Source: a bacterium
Lineage (GTDB): Bacteria; Actinomycetota; Acidimicrobiia; Spongiisociales; ZC4RG35
Assembly (NCBI GenBank): GCA_024638655.1
Contig: JAHEJW010000011.1
Coordinates: forward strand, 17,479 to 81,478
Direction of reading: 5' to 3'
Length of the DNA: 64,000 nt
The position numbers and the translations under genes were made by a program. Position 1 is the stretch's first letter. Every line of letters starts with the position of its first letter. Of the stretch, positions 8,319 to 17,092 are shown piece by piece. The notes below the pieces were generated by a model that saw only the letters and a list, made by a program, of their open reading frames with translations, ran no database searches and was not told where the DNA came from.

Positions 8319-8350
8319 GAAGAGCCGGGCATCGCCCGGCTCTTCCTTTT
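8319..8350. terminator. Strong hairpin terminator after bS22
   Basis: A perfect 12-bp stem, GAAGAGCCGGGC (8319-8330) and GCCCGGCTCTTC (8334-8345), with loop ATC, followed by CTTTTC. It sits between the convergent bS22 and CopD-like genes and may serve both. Confidence 0.85.
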
Positions 8351-8360
8351 CGTCACCTGC

Positions 8361-8738
8361 TCAGACGAGAATGGCCAGAGCCACGATTGCCAGGGCCAGC
8401 AGGAGTATCGCGCCTTGTATTGCGCCTCTGACCGCAGGGGACTGATCCCGGGCCATGACGGTGTGCCATCCGGCGAGGACGGCTGAGACCAACACGAGAC
8501 CGACTTTCCAATGGAGGGCGGGGGTCCACGGGAACCGATCCAAGGCGATCAGGAGGCCCGTCACCACCTGAATCCCGAGCGCAGACCAGGAGATGACTCC
8601 AAACCTCTTGGCCATTGCCCGGAGAACTTCTTTGTCTTCGCTCACCCGGCGCACGGCGGGGACCAGGCCTCCGAGTGTTATCAGGCCGCCAACCCAGACG
8701 GTCGCACCGAGTACGTGCAGGTAGTAGAGGATGTCCAT
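8361..8738 (-). CDS. CopD-like four-helix membrane protein
   Basis: A 125-aa protein with four hydrophobic segments. The start MDILYYLHVLGATVWVGGLI has a His in helix 1, and a His in TM4 region (GWHTVMARD) is retained, as in the small CopD/DUF-type membrane proteins that may bind haem or copper. AGGGG lies about 6 nt before the ATG. It is transcribed away from the PAC2 gene and toward the bS22 terminator. Substrate not determinable. Confidence 0.6.
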   Translation of the reverse strand: MDILYYLHVLGATVWVGGLITLGGLVPAVRRVSEDKEVLRAMAKRFGVISWSALGIQVVTGLLIALDRFPWTPALHWKVGLVLVSAVLAGWHTVMARDQSPAVRGAIQGAILLLALAIVALAILV

Positions 8739-8800
8739 GAGGCCCCTTTTCGAGACTTTGGGTGCTCCTATCCCGCACCCGGTTGCTGAGGTTCGCAGAC

Positions 8801-9628
8801 TTACTGGTCCCTGAGGAAATCCTCTATCTCTTCTACCAGTTGGTCGCTGCGGCCGATGTCGTCGTCGGCTTCTTCTTCGAGCTGTTCGACGTATCGAAGG
8901 AGCTCGCTGTTCTCCTCTATCGCCTGGTCGACGGTGGATATGAAGTCGCGGGAAGCGTGAGTCAGTTCACCGATGTCGATGGTCACTCCAAGCAGCTCAG
9001 ACGCCTTGACTGCCAGAGCTTCGGCGGCGGGTGGGTACTCCTGGTTGGAGAGATAGTGGGGTACTGCCGCCCATACCGAGATCACATCGATTCCAGCGTT
9101 CCCCAGTGCGTGGTTGAGAACTCCAACGATCCCGGTCGGGCCCTCATATCCCGAGGGGAGCAGACCGTGAAGGGTCAGAGTGTCCGGTCTCGTGGCCGAG
9201 CCCACGAGCGGCACCGGAAGCGTATGTGCGACCTGGCCGATGAATGCCCCCATCGTCACCGCCCTCTTCACTCCGAGGGACTGCAATGCGTCGACGAGCT
9301 CCTTTATGAAGGCTTTCCATCGATAGTGCGGTTCCTCACCGAGCACAACCACGAGGTCCCTCTCCTGGCCGCGGACGGCGTGTAACTCGTTGCTGGGCCA
9401 GGAGATGTCCCTGGTTCCCGTGGAGTCGACCTCAACGAGAGGGCGTCGCACCTGGAAGTCGAAATGATCGTCGGGGTCCATGGTGGCTATGACGTGGCTA
9501 TTGAGGTTCTCGAGGAACGTCGCCGCCGCCTGACTGGCCGATTCACCTGCGTCTCCCCAACCCTCGAACGCCACCAATGCCACCGGGTCGTTCAAGAATG
9601 GCCGCTCGAGCCATTTCAGCGCTGCCAT
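8801..9628 (-). CDS. PAC2 family protein (proteasome-assembly-chaperone-like)
   Basis: A 275-aa protein of the actinobacterial PAC2 family. It has the N-terminal AFEGWGDAGESASQA, the central MGAFIGQVAHTLPVPLVGSA and a YPPAAEALAVKASELLG stretch, followed by an acidic C-terminal helix rich in Glu/Asp (about 235-275). PAC2 relatives assist proteasome assembly in eukaryotes; the bacterial role is unproven. ATG at 9628 with TAGGTT 6 nt upstream. Confidence 0.85.
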   Translation of the reverse strand: MAALKWLERPFLNDPVALVAFEGWGDAGESASQAAATFLENLNSHVIATMDPDDHFDFQVRRPLVEVDSTGTRDISWPSNELHAVRGQERDLVVVLGEEPHYRWKAFIKELVDALQSLGVKRAVTMGAFIGQVAHTLPVPLVGSATRPDTLTLHGLLPSGYEGPTGIVGVLNHALGNAGIDVISVWAAVPHYLSNQEYPPAAEALAVKASELLGVTIDIGELTHASRDFISTVDQAIEENSELLRYVEQLEEEADDDIGRSDQLVEEIEDFLRDQ

Positions 9629-9634
9629 GTCAAC

Positions 9635-9640
9635 AACCTA
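9635..9640 (-). promoter_or_regulatory. Leaderless -10 element of the PAC2 gene (TAGGTT)
   Basis: TAGGTT ends 6 nt before the ATG at 9628. It lies in the 19-nt gap after copA, so the PAC2 gene has its own promoter although it follows the copper operon. Confidence 0.65.
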
Positions 9641-9647
9641 CACCTGA

Positions 9648-11825
9648 TCACGACCCATGCGACCCCTGATCCGGACCCCGGAATCGTCTCAATCGCAACG
9701 CGTTCAAGACCACCGAGACCGAAGAAAACGCCATTGCCCCGGCGGCGATCATCGGATTCAGCAGGCCAAGGGCGGCCAGTGGTATCGCAGCCGTGTTGTA
9801 GCCGAAGGCCCAGAACAGGTTCTGCTTGATGGTCTTGAAGGTGGCGGTTGCCAAATCGATGGCCGCAGGCACCAGCCGGGGATCGCCGTTGAGCAGCACG
9901 ATGTCCCCCGCCTCGAGGGCGACATCTGTGCCTGACCCCACGGCCATGCCCAGATCGGCTTGTGTCAGAGCCGGTGCGTCGTTGATTCCGTCTCCGACGA
10001 AAGCCGTGGAGAGGCCACGTTGCTGGTAGTCCATGACTACTGCGGCCTTGTCCCCGGGGAGGACCTCGGCGCGGATTTCGGAGATACCCACGTCATCACC
10101 GATCTGCTCGGCGGTGCGAGTGTTGTCTCCGGTGATCATGGCGGTGATGATTTGAGCGCCGTCCAGGGCATCGATCGCCACCCTCGACTCGGGTCGCACG
10201 GTGTCGGCTACACCGATCACCCCCATGACCTCGCCATCCCAGCCGGCGAGGAAAGCCGTTTTGCCCTGTCGCTCCAAGTCTGCCATCTGGCTTTCCCATC
10301 GAGAGTCGCCTATCAGACCCTGATCGGCTGTCAGCTTGGCCTTGCCGACTACAACAGTCTTTCCATCCACCCGGCCGGTTACACCCATGCCGGAGTGGCT
10401 CTCTACCGAGTCTGGGGCCACCAGTTCGATCTCTCTCTCATCGGCGCCCAGGGCGACAGCCTTGCCGATCGGGTGGCCGGATCCAGCCTCTACCGAACCC
10501 ACCAGCCGGATGAACTCCTCTTCGGGTTGGTCCGTGAAGACGTCGGTGAGTGTCATGACTCCTGTCGTTAGCGTGCCGGTCTTGTCGAAGAGGACCGCAT
10601 CGATCTCACCCGCCTGCTCGAACACCTCGGCCTTCTTGAAGAGAATCCCCAACTCGGCGCCACGCCCACTTCCGACCATGATTGCGGTGGGGGTGGCGAG
10701 ACCTAGTGCGCACGGGCACGCGATGATCAGGACCGCCACCCCAGCCTGGAAGGACGGGCCGATCGGATTGCCCAACGCCAGCCAGACGGCTGTCGTCCCG
10801 ATAGCCAGCAGGATCACCACGGGGACGAAGATCCCAGAGACCCGGTCGGCGAGCCTCTGAGTTGGAGCCTTGGAAGCCTGCGCTTGTTCGACCATCTGCA
10901 CGATTCCGGCCAGCGCGGTGTCTGCCCCCACTGCGGTGGCCTCGACGACGAGACGGCCCTGCTGGTTCACCGTGGCTCCGAAGACATCGTCGCCCGTGGC
11001 CTTGTCAACGGGCATCGACTCTCCTGTCAGCATCGACTCGTCGATCGACGACACCCCATCATCGATCACGCCATCCGTCGGGATCTTCTCACCGGGTAGA
11101 ACGACCATTCGGTCACCGGGAAGAACCTCTTCTATCGGGATCGTCGTCTCGCGTCCTTCGACGATCACTCTCGCCTCCTTGGCACCAAGTTCCAGAAGAC
11201 GATGGACTGCCTCGGATGCACGGCCCTTGGCACGCGCCTCGAACGCCCGGCCGAGCGTGATCAATGTGACGATCATCCCCGCCGTCTCGAAGAAGACCGC
11301 TTCCCCCGCGAACAGAGCCCAAATCGAATAGAGGTAGGCGGCGAGCGATCCCAGTGAGATCAGAGTGTCCATGTTTGCGCTCAGGTGGCGAGCCTGTCGC
11401 GCCGCCACCGAGTGGAACTGCCAGCCAAGCCAGAGAACGACCGGAGTGACCAGCAGCCATTGGGCGATCTCGCTCCATTGCTCCATCGGGCCGAACATCG
11501 AGAGGACCATTGCTGGGAGGGTGAGCGCAGCGGACACCCAGAAGCGTCGCCATTGGGTGGTCTCCTCCCCGTGGTAATGACCGACCAGGTCCCGAGGGTT
11601 CTCGTCCGGAGAACGCTCGGTTAGCTGGTAGCCGATCTTGTTCACCGCGTCGGCGAGAGCTTCTGGGTCGGCACTGCCGCTGACGCGCAGCTGCGCCGAC
11701 GCTCCGGCGAGATTCACCGATGCCGCTTCAACACCCTCCTGGCGGCTGAGGACGCGCTCGATACGGACGGCGCAGGTCGCACAGGTCATACCATCGACGT
11801 CGAACTGGAGGGTTCCAGCGCCCAC
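9648..11825 (-). CDS. copA: Copper-translocating P1B-type ATPase
   Basis: A 725-aa Cu+ exporter. One N-terminal heavy-metal-associated domain carries GMTCATC (Cys15, Cys18). The membrane ion site is CPC (Cys370-Cys372, [11 protein letters not shown]). The phosphorylated Asp414 is in DKTGTLT, followed by GHPIG (the P1B His-Pro dipeptide) and [10 protein letters not shown]. It pumps Cu+ out of the cytosol, receiving it from the CopZ-like protein encoded just upstream. It begins 19 nt after copZ with a GTG start and no strong ribosome site, in a merR-copZ-copA operon. Confidence 0.95.
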   Translation of the reverse strand: MGAGTLQFDVDGMTCATCAVRIERVLSRQEGVEAASVNLAGASAQLRVSGSADPEALADAVNKIGYQLTERSPDENPRDLVGHYHGEETTQWRRFWVSAALTLPAMVLSMFGPMEQWSEIAQWLLVTPVVLWLGWQFHSVAARQARHLSANMDTLISLGSLAAYLYSIWALFAGEAVFFETAGMIVTLITLGRAFEARAKGRASEAVHRLLELGAKEARVIVEGRETTIPIEEVLPGDRMVVLPGEKIPTDGVIDDGVSSIDESMLTGESMPVDKATGDDVFGATVNQQGRLVVEATAVGADTALAGIVQMVEQAQASKAPTQRLADRVSGIFVPVVILLAIGTTAVWLALGNPIGPSFQAGVAVLIIACPCALGLATPTAIMVGSGRGAELGILFKKAEVFEQAGEIDAVLFDKTGTLTTGVMTLTDVFTDQPEEEFIRLVGSVEAGSGHPIGKAVALGADEREIELVAPDSVESHSGMGVTGRVDGKTVVVGKAKLTADQGLIGDSRWESQMADLERQGKTAFLAGWDGEVMGVIGVADTVRPESRVAIDALDGAQIITAMITGDNTRTAEQIGDDVGISEIRAEVLPGDKAAVVMDYQQRGLSTAFVGDGINDAPALTQADLGMAVGSGTDVALEAGDIVLLNGDPRLVPAAIDLATATFKTIKQNLFWAFGYNTAAIPLAALGLLNPMIAAGAMAFSSVSVVLNALRLRRFRGPDQGSHGS

Positions 11826-11844
11826 AGCTTCGGGCTTGCGTGTG

Positions 11845-12054
11845 TCAGCCGAAGACTGCGTAGCCCTGCTCCTCGATCGTCTGCTTGATCGTCTCGAGTT
11901 CGACGCTTGAATCGTCGAACTTGACGTTCATCGTTGCGTCGGAGATGGTCACTTGGACATTCTCCACGCCAGCTAGCGCTCCGACCGCACCTTCGAGGCT
12001 GGTCTTGCAGTGGTCGCAATGAACCTCGGGTACCTGTAGCTGTATCTCAGTCAT
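11845..12054 (-). CDS. copZ: Copper chaperone, heavy-metal-associated domain protein
   Basis: A 69-aa ferredoxin-like HMA domain. The metal site is HCDHC (Cys-x2-Cys) near residues 12-16, and the C-terminal EEQGYAVFG fits the fold. It would carry Cu+ to CopA, encoded 19 nt downstream. The ATG at 12054 is chosen over 12072 because AGAGG lies 6 nt upstream and the shorter form begins directly with the domain ([16 protein letters not shown]). It overlaps the 3' end of the merR-family gene by 8 nt. Confidence 0.9.
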   Translation of the reverse strand: MTEIQLQVPEVHCDHCKTSLEGAVGALAGVENVQVTISDATMNVKFDDSSVELETIKQTIEEQGYAVFG

Positions 12055-12460
12055 GAAATGCCTCTTTCGCACTGATTGTCTGACACTTGTCCGGATCGGT
12101 GCAATTTGCAGGGTCCATCTGTCTCGCTGCGGTTATCAGCTGCCCGAGACGATGTCTCGTTCTCTCCAACTCGTCCAGCTGGCGATCAACCTCGATGAGA
12201 TGCTGCTCGAGCATGGAGACCACATGACCGCATGTCGATTCGCCGGCATCCCTCATCTCGAGCACCATCTGAATCTCGGTCAGGGTGAGACCCGAAGACT
12301 GCGCATCACGGATGAATCCGAGACGTCTCACCGCCGAGTCGTCATAGCTCCGATAGCCGTTGGGCATTCGCAGCGCATCAGGCAGAACGCCGATGTTCTC
12401 GTAGTAGCGGATCGTCTGGGGTGAGATGCCAGTCCTGGTCGCCAGCTCACCGATCTTCAT
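12047..12460 (-). CDS. MerR family metal-responsive regulator (CueR-like)
   Basis: A 137-aa regulator. The N-terminal winged helix reads MKIGELATRTGISPQTIRYYENIGVL, followed by a long dimer helix. Candidate metal ligands are a Cys in GESTCGHV and a C-terminal pair in NCTDPDKC; the position of the first resembles ZntR and the pair resembles CueR. Heading copZ-copA, it most likely senses Cu+. The promoter TACCAT sits 7 nt before the ATG (leaderless), with an imperfect dyad upstream, so autoregulation is plausible. Confidence 0.85.
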   Translation of the reverse strand: MKIGELATRTGISPQTIRYYENIGVLPDALRMPNGYRSYDDSAVRRLGFIRDAQSSGLTLTEIQMVLEMRDAGESTCGHVVSMLEQHLIEVDRQLDELERTRHRLGQLITAARQMDPANCTDPDKCQTISAKEAFHD

Positions 12461-12467
12461 ATCGTCA

Positions 12468-12473
12468 ATGGTA
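12468..12473 (-). promoter_or_regulatory. Leaderless -10 element of the merR-copZ-copA operon (TACCAT)
   Basis: TACCAT on the minus strand ends 7 nt before the ATG at 12460. Confidence 0.6.
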
Positions 12474-12480
12474 CCACCAA

Positions 12481-12504
12481 AACCTTATAGTCGGCTTCAG
12501 GGTT
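12481..12504. promoter_or_regulatory. Candidate MerR-family operator dyad
   Basis: AACCTTATAG and CTTCAGGGTT flank a 4-nt centre; 7 of 10 positions are symmetric. It lies 8-31 nt upstream of the operon's -10 hexamer, where a MerR-type operator overlapping the -35 region is expected. Imperfect, so tentative. Confidence 0.35.
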
Positions 12505-12523
12505 TGACATTGTTGACCAACGG

Positions 12524-12555
12524 GAAGAGCCCCGGTCGGGGGACCGGGGCTCTTC
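12524..12555. terminator. GC-rich hairpin terminator downstream of the 63-aa zinc-knuckle gene
   Basis: The arms GAAGAGCCCCGGTC (12524-12537) and GACCGGGGCTCTTC (12542-12555) pair perfectly over 14 bp around GGGG. There is no clear T run on either strand, so it may act as a factor-assisted terminator. Confidence 0.6.
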
Positions 12556-12612
12556 GGTGTCTGGTGCGGGACGGGGAGGGGGAGAGGACCTGTCCCACCC
12601 AGAGGGATCGGT

Positions 12613-12804
12613 TCAGGCCTCGTCCAAGATCTTGCCGCGGACCCGGGGGAACCGGATCGGGGCATGCGCATGGCAATACTCGGCCTTGTTGTACTGGGAA
12701 AGTTTGGTGTCGCAGCCCTTCGTGGCGCACACACGTCCTTGCTTGAAACGCTTGGACGGGCGGGTGACGCCCTTTATGGCTGCTCCTTTAACAATGTCAC
12801 TCAT
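12613..12804 (-). CDS. 63-aa zinc-knuckle protein, function unknown
   Basis: A basic 63-aa protein whose middle reads CATKGCDTKLSQYNKAEYCHAH: a C-x4-C-x-T-x-LS-x-YN-x4-C-x2-H zinc knuckle of a type found in several actinobacterial regulators and small proteins. GGAGG is 10 nt before the ATG. A LexA-type palindrome lies 34 nt upstream, so it may be damage-induced. A hairpin terminator follows. No specific function recognised; a nucleic-acid or ribosome-linked role is a guess. Confidence 0.65.
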   Translation of the reverse strand: MSDIVKGAAIKGVTRPSKRFKQGRVCATKGCDTKLSQYNKAEYCHAHAPIRFPRVRGKILDEA

Positions 12805-12837
12805 AAGGATCGGGCCCTCCTGGAGCCTGGGCCGGGG

Positions 12838-12857
12838 TCTAGAACAAACGTTCTAGA
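12838..12857. promoter_or_regulatory. LexA-type SOS box
   Basis: TCTAGAAC-AAAC-GTTCTAGA: perfect 8-bp arms around a 4-nt centre, containing the Gram-positive LexA core GAAC-n4-GTTC. It lies in the upstream region of the 63-aa zinc-knuckle gene. Confidence 0.6.
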
Positions 12858-12979
12858 TGGTCGAGAGATTCCCGACGCGAGACCCATATTGTTGATTGCT
12901 CGTTCAAATTGTGCAAACCGAGGGGTTAACCGGGGCTAAATCGGCGTGCCCCCCTTTTGCCTTCAGACGTTCTTCGGTG

Positions 12980-14935
12980 CTATTTGGTTCCGGAGATTCC
13001 CAATTTTCGGAGAAACGCCTCGTTGTTGGGCTCCCTCCCCAGGAAGTTCCGCAGCATCTCGTCCCCATCGAGGGTGCCGCCTCTTTCCAGCACCTCCCGT
13101 CGATAGGCACGTCCCACTTCGGGGTTCGTGACCCCTTCCTCTTCAAAGCGGGAGAACATGTCGTCACCAAAGACCTCTGACCACATATACCCGTAATAGG
13201 AGGCGTCATAACCTCCCAGTAGGTGGCCGAACGAGGCGAGTGGGAATGTCCCTTCGTGCACCGGCAGGAGGGATAGCCTGGCCCCCTCCGTGTGGATCAC
13301 GTCGAGGTCACGATCTGGTCCACGATGCAGCTCCTGGTCCCACCACCCGTACTGGAGTTGTCTCAGTTGAAACATCGCTCGATTCAGATTTCGGGCTGCA
13401 ACGAGCTGTTCGACGAGCTCGTCGGGTATCGGCTCGCCGGTCTCGTAATGCCTGGCGAACCGCTTGAGCACGTCGGCCCTCCAAATCCAGTGCTGCATGA
13501 TCTGGCTGGGAGCTTCGACGAAATCACGTTCAGTGTTCGTCCCCGAGAACCGGGCAAGCTCGGTCCGACCCAGGTTCTGATGAAGGACATGGCCGAACTC
13601 GTGGAAGAGGGTCTCCACCTGGCCGTGCTGCAGGAGCGACGGAGCATCTTTGGTCGGCTTGGTGAAGTTGGCGACCATCGCACAGATCGGGCTCTGGTAA
13701 CTGCCGTCTTCGAGACGACGGCTCTGGATCAGCGGGAACTCTGCAGCGTGACCGTATTTGCCCTCACGGGGGAACAGGTCGAGGTAGAACCGGGACAGCT
13801 CCTCGCCCCTGTCGTCGTCGAGAATGGCGAACAGGCGAACGTCAGGATGCCACTTGTCGAATTCGTTGATCTCCTCGTAAGTGATCCCGAACATCTCCGA
13901 GGTGAGCTCGAACATCCCCTCCAGCACCTGATCGAGTGCGAAGTACTTGGCGACCTCGAAGTTGTCCACCCCATAATCGGTTCTTCGCTGCTGGGTGTCG
14001 TAGTAGCTCCAATCCCAGACCCTGACGACATCGCTCTCGTGGTCCTGGCCGAGCAACTCGGTCACCGTGGCGAGCTCTCCCTGACCAAGCTCCGTGAGGG
14101 GCTCGTAGAGCTCGTCGAAGAACTGACTGACCCGTTCGGGCGACTTCGCCATTCTCTCCTCGAGACGATGGTGTGCCCATGTGGGCTGGCCAAAGGCCTC
14201 GGCGATCTCCTGTCGCAGTTGTACCGCCTCTTCGAGGATCTTCCGATTCTCTTCCACGGCGACCGTGTTGAACTTGAAGCGAAGCTGCTCCCTGAGGTCT
14301 CGTCTCTTTGCGTTTTCCTGGAAGGGAATCAGGTGGGGATACTCGATCGTCACCTTGCTCTTTCCGGTTTCAGGATCGGTCTCGAGGGCGTCGATGAACG
14401 AGTCGGGTAACCCGGCGAGATCCTCACGATCGGCGAGGATCCAATCGTCCCACTCGTCGATGTTCTGTTGAAAGCGAACGCCAAGCTCGACCAATCGCTC
14501 GGTCTTCGCCTTGACGTCGGCGCGAGTGTCGGGATCGAGTTCGTGCCCTGCTCGTCTCAGATCTCTTTGGACGAACTCGAGAAAACGGGCCTTCTCGCCC
14601 AAGAGCGAGCCGGCCTCTTCTGTTTCGGCGTAGACCTGGACCGCGCTGTACAGATCGTCGCGAAACACCATTTCCACACCGAACTTGTCCAGCTTTTCCT
14701 CGATGTCTTTGGCCGCATCCCTGACTTCGCGATCAGGGTGGACATAGCCCATGAACGCATATTCCGTGAATGCGTGGGCCAGGATGTCGGCGATTCGGTC
14801 GAGGGGCTTCAGCGTGTTTTCGAAGGTCCGGGTGTCCTTGTCGGCGACGGTCTCGTCGAGGACGGCTCGCGCCTCGTCGATTGCCTTCTCGGCTCCTTCC
14901 CGGACCTGGGCAGGGGTGAGTGATGAATATGACAT
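12980..14935 (-). CDS. M3 family metallopeptidase (oligopeptidase)
   Basis: A 651-aa zinc oligopeptidase. The metal site HEFGHVLH is at His445-Glu446-His449, with the downstream helix EAPSQIMQHWIW supplying the usual third ligand (Glu), and C-terminal YYGYMWSEVFGDDMF as in thimet oligopeptidase/Dcp relatives. It cleaves short cytosolic peptides; no signal peptide is seen. An open frame runs further upstream to 15037, but family proteins begin like MSYSSLTPAQVREG, hence ATG 14935. It is the third gene after suhB-like and amidohydrolase genes, with an 82-nt gap. Confidence 0.92.
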   Translation of the reverse strand: MSYSSLTPAQVREGAEKAIDEARAVLDETVADKDTRTFENTLKPLDRIADILAHAFTEYAFMGYVHPDREVRDAAKDIEEKLDKFGVEMVFRDDLYSAVQVYAETEEAGSLLGEKARFLEFVQRDLRRAGHELDPDTRADVKAKTERLVELGVRFQQNIDEWDDWILADREDLAGLPDSFIDALETDPETGKSKVTIEYPHLIPFQENAKRRDLREQLRFKFNTVAVEENRKILEEAVQLRQEIAEAFGQPTWAHHRLEERMAKSPERVSQFFDELYEPLTELGQGELATVTELLGQDHESDVVRVWDWSYYDTQQRRTDYGVDNFEVAKYFALDQVLEGMFELTSEMFGITYEEINEFDKWHPDVRLFAILDDDRGEELSRFYLDLFPREGKYGHAAEFPLIQSRRLEDGSYQSPICAMVANFTKPTKDAPSLLQHGQVETLFHEFGHVLHQNLGRTELARFSGTNTERDFVEAPSQIMQHWIWRADVLKRFARHYETGEPIPDELVEQLVAARNLNRAMFQLRQLQYGWWDQELHRGPDRDLDVIHTEGARLSLLPVHEGTFPLASFGHLLGGYDASYYGYMWSEVFGDDMFSRFEEEGVTNPEVGRAYRREVLERGGTLDGDEMLRNFLGREPNNEAFLRKLGISGTK

Positions 14936-15017
14936 GGGAACTCGACCAGGGTAGTGCCATTGGGTAGACCTCTGAGAGCCCCGATGACATCCGGCAAGGG
15001 CAGCTCGAGGAGCCGCT

Positions 15018-16256
15018 TCAGCCGTCGGGCGGAGCAAATAGCGCCTCGGCCTGCTCCCGTGTCAGTGCCTCCTCAGGGTTGATCCCGTGACGATCGACAG
15101 CCGCGTCGATTCCGATCACGGGGTCGGGCAACTCCACCGGGCAGTCGCTGCCTCCAAGCAGGGGTATTCCTGATTCGAGCAGTGACTTGAAGCGATAGGC
15201 CCTACCCATTCGATCCGGTCCCAGTCTCTTCACCAGCCAGTCCTCTTCCGAGGCCAAAAAGGCGGGTTGGATGGATGCCGTGACACCGAGGTCCGCCATG
15301 CGCTGGATCGTGGCGTCGGTGAGTATCGAGGCGTGCTCCACCCTGAGCCTCGAAGGGTCGGCGCCGCTACCTATCAGGTCCTCGTGCACATCCAGCACCC
15401 GGTCGTTGGCCCTGTCGCCGATTGCGTGGATTGCCACGACACCTCCCATGTCGAGCGAGGTCCTTCCCATCTCCACTGCATGAGCGTGATCGAACCGCTC
15501 GGTGCCCCTCGATTCGGGTTTGTCGGTGAATGGCTCGTACATCGCGGCGGTGTGCCCTCCGAGGCTGCCGTCTATGAACGCTTTGTATCCACGGAAGCGA
15601 ATCCTGCCGTCGGCGCGATCGAGACGTTCTCTCGCCGAGGCCAGGGAGGCCGGTGTGTCGGCGATCACCAGGACATCGATGTCTATGGGCAGGTGCGGTG
15701 CGAGTCTGGCCAATGTTGCGACCTCGTCCGAGAAGCCACACCAGACCGCCCCATCGACTGAAACGATCCCGGTGATGGAACCGATCCCCATGTCGGGGAG
15801 CATCTTCAGGGCGTGGAGGATCTCGTCATCCGACGGCTCGCGCGTCAGTGGCTCGAGTACGTCCGACACGAGGGAGATCGCAGTTTCCCGCAAGATGCCA
15901 TTCGGTCTCCCCCGTGGATCCCGGTCAAGCGACCCACCCGGTGGATCCGGCGTTTCCGAATCGATCCCGGCGAGCCGCAGAGCCTCTCTGTTGGCCACAG
16001 CGATGTGACCGCAATACCGGTAGAGCAGGACAGGGTGATTCGGGACGACGTCATCGATGTCCTGTGCTGTGGGCAACCGGTGTTCACTGAGGCCTTCGTC
16101 GTTGAGACGCTGCCCGATCACCGGGCCCTCGATCTGCTCGCTCCTGTTCTTGACCGCAGCCAGGACAGAGGGGATGTCGGCGGACTCCATCAGCTCCAAT
16201 CCGAGGACCATTGACACGTATCCGAACGGATGGAAGTGGTGGTCGTGGTAGGTCAT
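15018..16256 (-). CDS. Compact YtcJ-like amidohydrolase (lacks flanking beta-sandwich)
   Basis: A 412-aa metal-dependent hydrolase of the Amidohydro_3/YtcJ type. It shows HHFH near the very N terminus, RFRGYKAFIDGSLGGHTAAM, VAIHAIGDRAND, RVEHASIL and GGSDCPVE, i.e. the barrel ligands in order. Usual YtcJ proteins have about 530 residues, with a beta-sandwich formed by both termini; here the protein starts at barrel strand 1 (MTYHDHHFHPFG) and stops at EALFAPPDG, so both sandwich parts are missing. It starts with an ATGA overlap on the suhB-like gene. The substrate is unknown. Confidence 0.8.
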   Translation of the reverse strand: MTYHDHHFHPFGYVSMVLGLELMESADIPSVLAAVKNRSEQIEGPVIGQRLNDEGLSEHRLPTAQDIDDVVPNHPVLLYRYCGHIAVANREALRLAGIDSETPDPPGGSLDRDPRGRPNGILRETAISLVSDVLEPLTREPSDDEILHALKMLPDMGIGSITGIVSVDGAVWCGFSDEVATLARLAPHLPIDIDVLVIADTPASLASARERLDRADGRIRFRGYKAFIDGSLGGHTAAMYEPFTDKPESRGTERFDHAHAVEMGRTSLDMGGVVAIHAIGDRANDRVLDVHEDLIGSGADPSRLRVEHASILTDATIQRMADLGVTASIQPAFLASEEDWLVKRLGPDRMGRAYRFKSLLESGIPLLGGSDCPVELPDPVIGIDAAVDRHGINPEEALTREQAEALFAPPDG

Positions 16257-17059
16257 CTCAGGTGCTCCGGCATGGTGCTGGCCACGATCTCGCGGAGGTC
16301 CTCGTGGACTTTCCCGTTGCTGGCAATGTGGGCTCGAGCCTCGAGCTCCCCGGTCTCACCTGCTTCGTTTGTGAACTGGCCACCTGCCTCGGTCACCAGC
16401 AGGGACCCGGCAGCCACATCCCATGGCTTGACGCCATGGGCGCCACCGTGCTCCCAATACGCATCGAACCTGCCGCAGGCCACCCATGCCAGGTCGAGTG
16501 CGGCCGCTCCCATGCGCCGGGTTCCGCGACTCCTTGTCATGACCTCTTCCAGGACGGCGAGGTAGCTGGCGGCGTGCTGTTGTCGGTCGTAGGGGAAACC
16601 GGTCACCAGCACCGAGTCCTCCAGCCGTGCAGTCTGAGACACATGGATCTCCTTGCCGTCGACCGAGGCTCCCTTTCCGCTCGCCGCTACGAACTCCTCA
16701 TTGCGAGCCGCGTCGATGATCACCCCTACCAAGGGCTTGGCGTTCTGCCAGAGAGCTACGGAGATGGCCACTTGAGGTATGCGATTCACGTAGTTGACGG
16801 TGCCGTCGAGTGGGTCGATGATCCAAACCCGCCCCTCACGCCAGTCGCCGCCACCCTCCTCCTCGCCAAGGATCGAGTCGTCGGGGAAGTGCGAAGCGAT
16901 TACCGCCCTTATGACGCGTTCGGACTCTTGGTCGATCTGCGTCACCGGATCGACCGATCCCTTCATCTCCGTCTCCAACGGATTGAAGAAGCCGGTCTGC
17001 ACGATGTCGGCTCCGGCACGAGCAGCCCTCACCGCAACCCAGACGTCGCCTTCCCACAT
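16253..17059 (-). CDS. suhB: Inositol monophosphatase family protein
   Basis: A 268-aa Mg2+-dependent phosphatase. The metal motif is IDPLDGTVNY (Asp82, Asp85), with EE upstream at 66-67 and the second motif KPWDVAAGSLLVTEAGG near the C terminus. Family members hydrolyse myo-inositol-1-phosphate or related phosphates (inositol supply, histidinol-phosphate or NADP in some cases). It is the first gene of an operon with the amidohydrolase and the M3 peptidase. TAGAGT lies 8 nt before the ATG. The exact substrate is inferred from family only. Confidence 0.88.
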   Translation of the reverse strand: MWEGDVWVAVRAARAGADIVQTGFFNPLETEMKGSVDPVTQIDQESERVIRAVIASHFPDDSILGEEEGGGDWREGRVWIIDPLDGTVNYVNRIPQVAISVALWQNAKPLVGVIIDAARNEEFVAASGKGASVDGKEIHVSQTARLEDSVLVTGFPYDRQQHAASYLAVLEEVMTRSRGTRRMGAAALDLAWVACGRFDAYWEHGGAHGVKPWDVAAGSLLVTEAGGQFTNEAGETGELEARAHIASNGKVHEDLREIVASTMPEHLR

Positions 17060-17067
17060 GCGGAGTG

Positions 17068-17073
17068 ACTCTA
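17068..17073 (-). promoter_or_regulatory. Leaderless -10 element of the suhB-like operon (TAGAGT)
   Basis: TAGAGT on the minus strand ends 8 nt before the ATG at 17059. Confidence 0.5.
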
Positions 17074-17079
17074 TTTCTT

Positions 17080-17085
17080 TACCCT
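17080..17085 (+). promoter_or_regulatory. Leaderless -10 element of lnt (TACCCT)
   Basis: TACCCT ends 7 nt before the GTG at 17093, only 6 nt from the opposite-strand -10 of the suhB-like gene, so the two promoters are back to back. Confidence 0.6.
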
Positions 17086-17092
17086 CGCGCCC

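Noticed and set aside
13292..14410. 372-codon plus-strand open frame opposite the M3 peptidase gene
   Set aside because: Codon-mirror artefact: the opposite strand encodes a full M3 peptidase with HEFGH, and the plus frame has no recognisable domain or promoter.
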